A stretch of 64,000 nt of DNA from Candidatus Flexifilum affinis (GTDB lineage: Bacteria; Chloroflexota; Anaerolineae; Aggregatilineales; Phototrophicaceae), in NCBI GenBank assembly GCA_016713325.1, contig JADJPJ010000089.1:321077-385076 (forward strand). Reading direction: 5' to 3'. Below the pieces are notes generated by a model. That model was not told the origin of the DNA and did not search any database. It was given only the letters and a program-made list of their open reading frames with translations. The translations under genes and the position numbers were made by a program. Below, one piece after another: positions 59,241 through 64,000 of this stretch. Position 1 is the stretch's first letter; each line of letters starts with the position of its first letter.

Positions 59241-60599
59241 CTAGGATTCAGCCAGACCGCAGGCTCTTCGAAACTCGCCGGCAAATTGCGCCACATCCGT
59301 GTAGCGCCACTCCCACGCTTTCGCCGTCGCCGTCTGAAGAACTCTGTCAATGTCGGGAGGGATCGCCGGCATCTGAACGTGAATAGAGGGGATACTTTCG
59401 TTCAGTTGCTTCGTCACGATGTCGACCATCGATCCTTCGAAGGGTGGCTTGCCCACAATGATTTCGTAGAGAGTGATGCCCAGACTGTATATGTCACTTT
59501 GAGGCGAAAGGGGTTCGCCGCGAATCTGCTCGGGCGACAGGTATGCGGGTGTTCCTGTCAGCCCGTCGGCGTCCGTCATGTACAGCGTGGTGGACGGATC
59601 TCTTTCAAAGAGTTCAAGCTGGGCTTTGAGCAGTTCCTGGGTATCGCGCTTGGACTCGGCCTGGCCTGTCTCGCCCGACAGAAGGTTCTTTGCCAGACCA
59701 AAGTCCGTCAAATACACGTTTTCCCATTCGTCGAGCAGGATGTTGCCGGGTTTCAGGTCGCGATGGATGATGCCCACTCCATGCGTCACCGCCAGCGCAT
59801 CGGCGATCTGGTGGAGCAGACGGGCGGCGAACTGAAGTCGACGGGGGCCATGCTGGTTAAGCACCGATCGCAAACTGCCGGCGCGCAGCAAACGCATGAC
59901 AATATAGACATCGTGTTCCGCTTCAAAGTAATCGTAAAGAGGGATGATATGCGGGTGCTCCAGCCGCGCGATGAGCTCCGCCTCAGTGGCAAAACGGTGC
60001 AGGAATTCTGTGTTGTGGGCATATTGTCGACGCAAAATCTTGATCGCCACTTCACGTCCAATAGCCGCCTGATAAGCGCGGAAGACCGTTCCGACACCGC
60101 CTTCGCCGATCTTCTCCACGATATGGTACCCGTGAACGGTCTTTCCGATGAAGTATTGTGGATCATCGGGCTCTGTAGGACTACCTGTTCTCGTGCCCGG
60201 CTCGGGCGCGCCGACAAGTATCTGCATGTGCCGCTGCTTTTTAGCAAGGCGAGCCTGAATCGCGCCAAACAGCTCTTCCTGGGTAAAGGGCTTCGTCAGA
60301 TAGTCGTCGGCCCCGAGGTCCATGCCGTAGCGCATCGAGCGTTTGTCCGCTTTCGCGCTCAGGAAGATGAAGGGCACTGAAGCCAACTGCGGTTCCAACT
60401 GAAGCCGGCGCAGTACTCCGTAGCCGTCCAATTCGGGCATTGTGATGTCGCTGATGATCATGTCGGGGTGTGTCACGAGCGCGAGTTCCACCCCTTCACG
60501 TCCATTCTTCGCGCTGGCGACGTCATATCCCTCGAATACCAGCAGTTCACCCAATTGCTCGCGGATAATCGGATCGTCTTCGATGATAAGTATCCGCAT
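59241..60599 (-). CDS. Response-regulator / Ser-Thr protein kinase fusion
   Basis: A protein of 452 residues. Residues 1-120 are a receiver domain (ILIIEDDPIIREQLGE, phospho-Asp in MIISDITMPELDGYG, FLSAKAD, DDYLTKPFTQEEL). Residues about 155-445 are a Hanks-type kinase with the glycine loop IGEGGVGTVFRAYQA, VAIKIL lysine, HRDLKPGNILL catalytic loop, LTDFGLAKNL (DFG) and GTPAYLSPEQIRG activation segment. A two-component phosphorylation could thus control a Ser/Thr kinase in the cytosol. The kinase has no membrane helix or PASTA repeats. A palindrome AGCACTAGTGCT lies 25 bases upstream. No histidine kinase gene adjoins it. Confidence 0.93.
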   Translation of the reverse strand: MRILIIEDDPIIREQLGELLVFEGYDVASAKNGREGVELALVTHPDMIISDITMPELDGYGVLRRLQLEPQLASVPFIFLSAKADKRSMRYGMDLGADDYLTKPFTQEELFGAIQARLAKKQRHMQILVGAPEPGTRTGSPTEPDDPQYFIGKTVHGYHIVEKIGEGGVGTVFRAYQAAIGREVAIKILRRQYAHNTEFLHRFATEAELIARLEHPHIIPLYDYFEAEHDVYIVMRLLRAGSLRSVLNQHGPRRLQFAARLLHQIADALAVTHGVGIIHRDLKPGNILLDEWENVYLTDFGLAKNLLSGETGQAESKRDTQELLKAQLELFERDPSTTLYMTDADGLTGTPAYLSPEQIRGEPLSPQSDIYSLGITLYEIIVGKPPFEGSMVDIVTKQLNESIPSIHVQMPAIPPDIDRVLQTATAKAWEWRYTDVAQFAGEFRRACGLAES

Positions 60600-60623
60600 G
60601 ACACGGGCTCCGAACGATATTTA

Positions 60624-60635
60624 AGCACTAGTGCT
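60624..60635. promoter_or_regulatory. 12-bp perfect palindrome upstream of the receiver-kinase gene
   Basis: AGCACTAGTGCT, 25 bases before the start codon. Operator candidate; the cognate protein is unknown. Confidence 0.3.
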
Positions 60636-61199
60636 GGGGCATTTCCGAGACAGTACACCGCACATCGAGAACCCTGGATGGTGCGGCGACCTGTGACCCA
60701 ACTTTAGCACCATATAAGCGGTTGATCGAACTCTCCTGTTGGCTAGTCTCGTAGAGCCTGGTACGAGGCGTCGCCACGCTCTCTTGTGTGTTGCACCGAT
60801 GTGGCTCAGCGACAGGCGCAGGAGAATCAAAAACCCCTGCCATGTGACAGGGGGTCGATTTCTATAGTCAGGTCGAGGAGTGATGAACACTCCCCGCTCT
60901 CGTTCTCTAGCTCATCCCTGTGAGCTTCCTGCTCCTCAGACGTAGGCTGTTGCTCACGAACCGGCATTTAGAGATACGTTCCTCATCTCTGCCGCTTCAA
61001 TCTCGCTCTACTTCAGTTCGTCGAGATCTCCTTTTCTGCCGCGACCTGTAGCATCAGGCGGCTCATCCCGTAAACGAAGATAGAGACGATCCGGCCAGCC
61101 GCGTCTGCCAACGCGGCTTCTTGGCGTCCAACGAGTATTGATCGGGCCAGATCATATGACGAAGCGAAGAGTGGTTCAGCCAACTTGTCCAGCGTGCTC
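60636..61199. other. Boundary stretch without recognisable gene
   Basis: About 560 bases between the receiver-kinase promoter and the first actin-like fragment. Apart from the hairpin at 60,829-60,853 no ORF with a start signal, tRNA or repeat was identified. It separates ordinary chromosomal genes from the decayed element. Confidence 0.45.
60829..60853 (-). terminator. Terminator-like hairpin on the minus strand
   Basis: CCCCTG (60,834-60,839) and CAGGGG (60,848-60,853) form a stem, followed on the minus strand by TTTTT. No intact minus-strand gene lies upstream; it may block transcription coming out of the decayed element or end an undetected small RNA. Confidence 0.5.
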
Positions 61200-62160
61200 A
61201 CGGTGGGGTTGGATATCGGATATGGCGTCACCAAAGCGGTGACTCTGATCGTGTTGTGATGTTTCCGTCCGTGCTGGGACATGCCAGGGAGATCAAGTTT
61301 CAGCAGGAAGATATCGCCGAGCGCCATCCCGGTGACCATCTGAAGGATGACGACGGTGTCTGGTTCGTTGGCGACCTGGCTCTGGCGCAGCTTCCGCAGG
61401 GCGAGGTTCTTCGCCTGCGCGGTCGCACCGCCAACGAAGCGACGATGGGCAACGCCTTCCGCCTGCGTCTGGCGAAGGTTGCCATCGGCAAGCTGGTCGC
61501 CGGTATGTGGAACCGGGATGTTCTGCACATCCGCATCGCGACTGGTCTGCCGGTCGACCATATGCACGACGCCGCCGGCTTGAAGGAAACGCTGCTTGGT
61601 CAGCATGTCATCCGGACGGATACCGCCGAACTGGTCGCCAATGTCTGCGAGGTGATGGTGATGCCACAGGGCTATGGTTCCATTTTATTCCATGAGCCTG
61701 ACGAAAGCGGCGAAATCAACCGACAGCATGTCTACCGACGAACAGGGGTCTGCGACATCAGCACCTACACCGTCGATCTGGCGCTGGACGACGAGGGTGG
61801 ATATGGACGCAGAGGCAGGAGCGTTGAGCGATGTCTACACGGCGCGAGGAACGCATCGCTGCCGTACTGGAGCGCGATTACCGTCAGAAAGATGCCGCCA
61901 AGATCGTCCGGGTGCTCACACCGGGATCTTTCGCGCCAGCGAAATCCTGTCGATTATCACGATGTAGTCGAAGAAGGCGCTGGCGCCGCTTTGCGCAGTC
62001 CGACGGTCAATCTGATGGGAGAGAAATGGCGCGGCGGCAGTCAGGCATGATCTCTGCGTAATCGGTGGCGGGGCGCAACTCGTGATTGATGACGTGCTCA
62101 CTGCCTATCCCCAGGCGCAGCTCGTGTCTCAGGCGCAACTCGCCAATGCCAGCTATCCTG
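61200..62160 (+). pseudogene. ParM/StbA-like actin ATPase, multiply frameshifted
   Basis: Consecutive pieces of one actin-like protein appear in changing frames. VGLDIGYGVTKAV (phosphate-1 motif) is near 61,203. Then VVMFPSVLGHAREIKFQQED, FVGDLALAQLP, LRGRTANEATMGNAFRLRLA, LHIRIATGLPVDHM and EVMVMPQGYGS run to about 61,790. DAEAGALSDVYTAR is next, then ERIAAVLERDYRQKDAAKIV, PVDYHDVVEEG with NLMGEKW, and lastly VIGGGAQLVIDDVLTAYPQA near 62,058. I count five frame changes. Such actins (ParM, Alp) form filaments that segregate plasmids. The order is conserved while the frame is lost, so the gene is dead. A plasmid-derived origin is implied. Confidence 0.8.
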
Positions 62161-63271
62161 AACTGGGCTGCTTTTCGCTGCGCGGCAAAGGTGGAGTGAG
62201 CTTGTGCCGGAATGTCGTACCTGCCTTGGGAGACGGCTGCCGTACAGGAGGCTGTGCGATCAACGAGGAGGATGTGGTGATGGAGACGGTAAACGGGACC
62301 GCCACGGTGAAGATGACCTACACGGATGACACAGAACACCGATCGCCTGGTGGAACAGTATTCCGCGTGGCAGCCACCAATGCGGTGATGAAGGACGTCA
62401 TTCGCGACTGCATTGGTCGAAATCGAGGCGGCTTTCGCCCGGTCATGCCGCGCAATGTGCCGCAGCCCTTCGACCCCGTGCGGTTCATCCAGGTGAGCGA
62501 AGACGCCGCCTGGATCGCGCTACGCTCAACGACCTGCCGCGCTACCTGGGACGGGTGATGCACTGTCGCCGTCCACGGCGCCAGCCCGGCGGGCAGTGGG
62601 GTAACTCAAAACAACCGGGGGCCAACAGGCGCAGTGGATGACGCCGAAAGCCAGTCGGAGGGCGGAGAAGGTCACCAAAGCGAAATCGCTGGTGAATATG
62701 GGGGTGCATTGGCGCACTTCGGATGCGGGGGGCTGTTTGCTCACGGCGATCGCGTCTGCGGGCGACGCTATAGTTGGGGCAAGAGGATGTACTGGAACAC
62801 AGAACGTCACCCATCAGTGGCACTCGTTCGCAGGTCCGCTCGAATGCCACCACTATAGCAAGCCCAGCTAAATCGCTGGCTCCTCCTCATCGCCGGAGTG
62901 GCTGCGTTGCTTCCAGCTTGACTGCACCGGTTCGGCGGTGCGCTGCTGCCGAACCGCGGGTCGCGACAGGAGCGAGGCCCTGTCGCGACCGAAGACGCCC
63001 GTGCGTCTTTGTCGGCAGGAGTGAACCGTGCAGATTGAAGCACCGGAATGGAGGTGGATGAACTACAGGCAGATGATCACGCGCGGTGGCGCACCTGGAG
63101 CGGACCTGACTTTCAGCGGCAGGTCGGAGGGTGCTGGCGGTGTGCGTAAAGGCGGCGTGAGGCGCACAGCTTGTGGCGGCGAGGTCGTGCTGCGCGACTT
63201 TCGCCGGCTGACGGTCGAGGTGCAGCAGATACGCAGCAGGGCATCGTCCGCGCCAGGATGGGCACTGATGC
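62161..63271 (+). other. Decayed inter-gene part of the mobile relic; no intact gene recognised
   Basis: About 1.1 kb after the actin fragment. One open frame (62,082-62,558) begins inside the actin relic and continues with unrecognised sequence (METVNGTATVKMTYTDDTEH, VFRVAATNAVM). Another at 62,638-62,871 (AGGCLLTAIASAGDAIVGAR) is also unrecognised. Neither has a good ribosome binding site. A strong hairpin lies at 62,959-62,990. I see only fragments and assign no function. Confidence 0.45.
62959..62990. repeat. 12-bp perfect inverted repeat in the mobile relic
   Basis: GGTCGCGACAGG (62,959-62,970) faces CCTGTCGCGACC (62,979-62,990) across 8 bases. In a plasmid-like setting upstream of mobilisation genes it could be part of an origin of transfer or replication, or a terminator; there is no T-tract. 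Confidence 0.45.
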
Positions 63272-63364
63272 GCCCCGGAGCACCTGACGCGACTGTACTT
63301 CCGCTTTCATCCGACCAGAGAGACGCGCCGTCAGGTAGAGGACCGTCTGAGAGAGGAGGCATAG
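63272..63364 (+). pseudogene. C-terminal fragment of a small plasmid-type protein
   Basis: A frame without start codon reads PEHLTRLYFRFHPTRETRRQ, VEDRLREEA and a stop at 63,362-63,364, immediately before the ribbon-helix-helix fragment. Its family is not recognised. Earlier parts of the protein cannot be joined in frame, so it is a fragment. Confidence 0.4.
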
Positions 63365-63374
63365 AAGGCAGAGA

Positions 63375-63565
63375 CCGGAACGAATCCACTTCACCGCGTT
63401 CGGCTTCACGCCGAACAGGCGAGCCCGCCTGGATGAGCTCCACCGCACCCGCAGCCGGCACGGCGACCCCACCAGCCGCGCCGACCTGGTCCGCGAGGCG
63501 GTCGGCTTCGCTTCCAGCACCAGCCCGACCTGGTCGGCTCGCTGCGGCCTTCGTCGAGAGTGTGA
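63375..63565 (+). pseudogene. Ribbon-helix-helix mobilisation accessory protein fragment
   Basis: From about 63,384 one frame reads IHFTAFGFTPNRRARLDELH and GDPTSRADLVREAVGF, a strand-helix-helix pattern like MobC/relaxosome DNA-binding proteins. After a one-base shift the frame ends QHQPDLVGSLRPSSRV and a stop at 63,563-63,565. No start codon with a ribosome binding site is left. It lies just before the relaxase fragment, the usual gene order in mobilisable plasmids. Confidence 0.55.
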
Positions 63566-63591
63566 CACGCCGGCGGACGGGAGGCTAGCGG

Positions 63592-64000
63592 ATGGACCGC
63601 AGGCAGATGTGCATCGCCAACGTGCAGTACAGGAAACCCGGCGCGACAGAGTCGAAGCGCGCCAACGGACTGCTGCGCTACCTGACCTACCGCGAAGTCA
63701 CGATGAGCGGGCGCCCTCTGTCCCAGGGCGGGAGCGCTGGGAGGACCACAGCATGGGACGATCGGTCGCCGAGATTGCCACTTGCGCTGGGGCGCTGCGC
63801 AGTGAGCACGTGCTGCTCTTCAGCCTGGTCTTCAACGTCAATCCCGACCTCCATCGCCCTGGTCGCGCCAGGCGCCAGCCGAGGCAATTCGTCCGCGAAC
63901 TGACAGTACAGACAGGCGGAGGCCTTCTTCGCCGCCCGCAGCATCGACACCGGCGTCGAGTACTCCTTCGTGCTCCATCACCGGCAGACGACTGATGAGC
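63592..64000 (+). pseudogene. Relaxase-like mobilisation protein, frameshifted and cut by window end
   Basis: Starting at ATG 63,592: ANVQYRKPGATESKRANGLL and RYLTYRE are in one frame. SMGRSVAEIATCAGALRSEH, VLLFSLVFNVNPDL continue in a second. IALVAP is back in the first, FVRELT in the second, and EAFFAARSIDTGVEYSFVLH with HRQTTDE in the first again up to the edge. This reconstructs the N-terminal part of a relaxase-type protein that I recall from plasmids and integrative elements. At least four frame changes in 400 bases show it is dead. It continues beyond the window. Confidence 0.55.

Noticed and set aside
61013..61606. 197-residue minus-strand frame opposite the actin relic
   Set aside because: No recognisable domain. 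It lies antisense to clear ParM-like motifs and lacks a ribosome binding site, so it is treated as a shadow.
63028..63588. 186-residue plus-strand frame rich in Arg, Gly and Pro
   Set aside because: Composition is that of a wrong-frame reading. The recognisable ribbon-helix-helix and upstream fragment motifs lie in the other frames.

Overview
The window is about 64 kb of moderately GC-rich bacterial DNA. It looks chromosomal for its first 60.6 kb and carries a decayed plasmid or mobile-element relic in its last 3 kb. Multi-PAS histidine kinases, a sugar ABC operon with a non-lipidated binding protein, a fused-subunit B12-dependent diol dehydratase and many small stress proteins fit a member of the Chloroflexota best. 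That assignment is inference from gene content; there is no rRNA or other phylogenetic marker here.

Layout. 0-5 kb: a partial MFS transporter, an ECF sigma factor with a SnoaL-like tail divergent from an SRPBCC protein, a conserved small protein, a secreted intradiol dioxygenase and a secreted protein. 5-10 kb: a PRC-barrel protein, an isolated P-type ATPase C-terminal membrane domain next to MgtC, a MerA-like flavoprotein, a YtxH-like protein and a coiled-coil protein. 10-17.4 kb: a NarL-type response regulator, transaldolase, a 6-PAS/GAF NarL-type histidine kinase and a secreted phosphodiesterase. 17.6-24 kb: a stress-type group (DUF2243 protein, phosphoribosyltransferase, a 10-residue-repeat protein, an internally deleted erythromycin-esterase relic, dodecin, a TPP enzyme, a BON protein, an MFS transporter). 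24-26.4 kb: a chimeric sensor kinase in which a sugar-binding domain, with its two lobes in swapped order, sits inside a PAS domain.

26.6-39.3 kb is a long co-directional catabolic cluster on the minus strand: a GntR/LacI-type regulator, binding protein, two permeases, ATPase (frameshifted), PHP phosphoesterase, DUF5054 hydrolase, glutamine-synthetase-like ligase, SDR and aldehyde dehydrogenase. Short palindromes containing GTAC precede both the regulator and the transporter operon. A creatininase-SDR pair is divergent from it (39.6-41 kb). 41-47.8 kb is one giant 13-PAS histidine kinase. 48-51 kb holds an endonuclease III homologue and a RecQ helicase with a phosphoribosyltransferase-like tail. 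51-53.6 kb holds the diol dehydratase subunits. 53.7-60.6 kb holds a BNR-repeat protein with a MoaD-like partner, AraC and MerR regulators, a reductase, a secreted protein, a glycosidase-like pseudogene and a receiver-Ser/Thr-kinase fusion.

61.2-64 kb contains fragments of a ParM-like actin, a ribbon-helix-helix mobilisation protein and a relaxase, all broken by repeated frameshifts. Isolated single-base indels elsewhere (about 34,553, 54,757, 55,637 and 58,348) may be sequencing errors. The dense lesions after 61 kb look like real decay. No tRNA, rRNA or CRISPR array was found.
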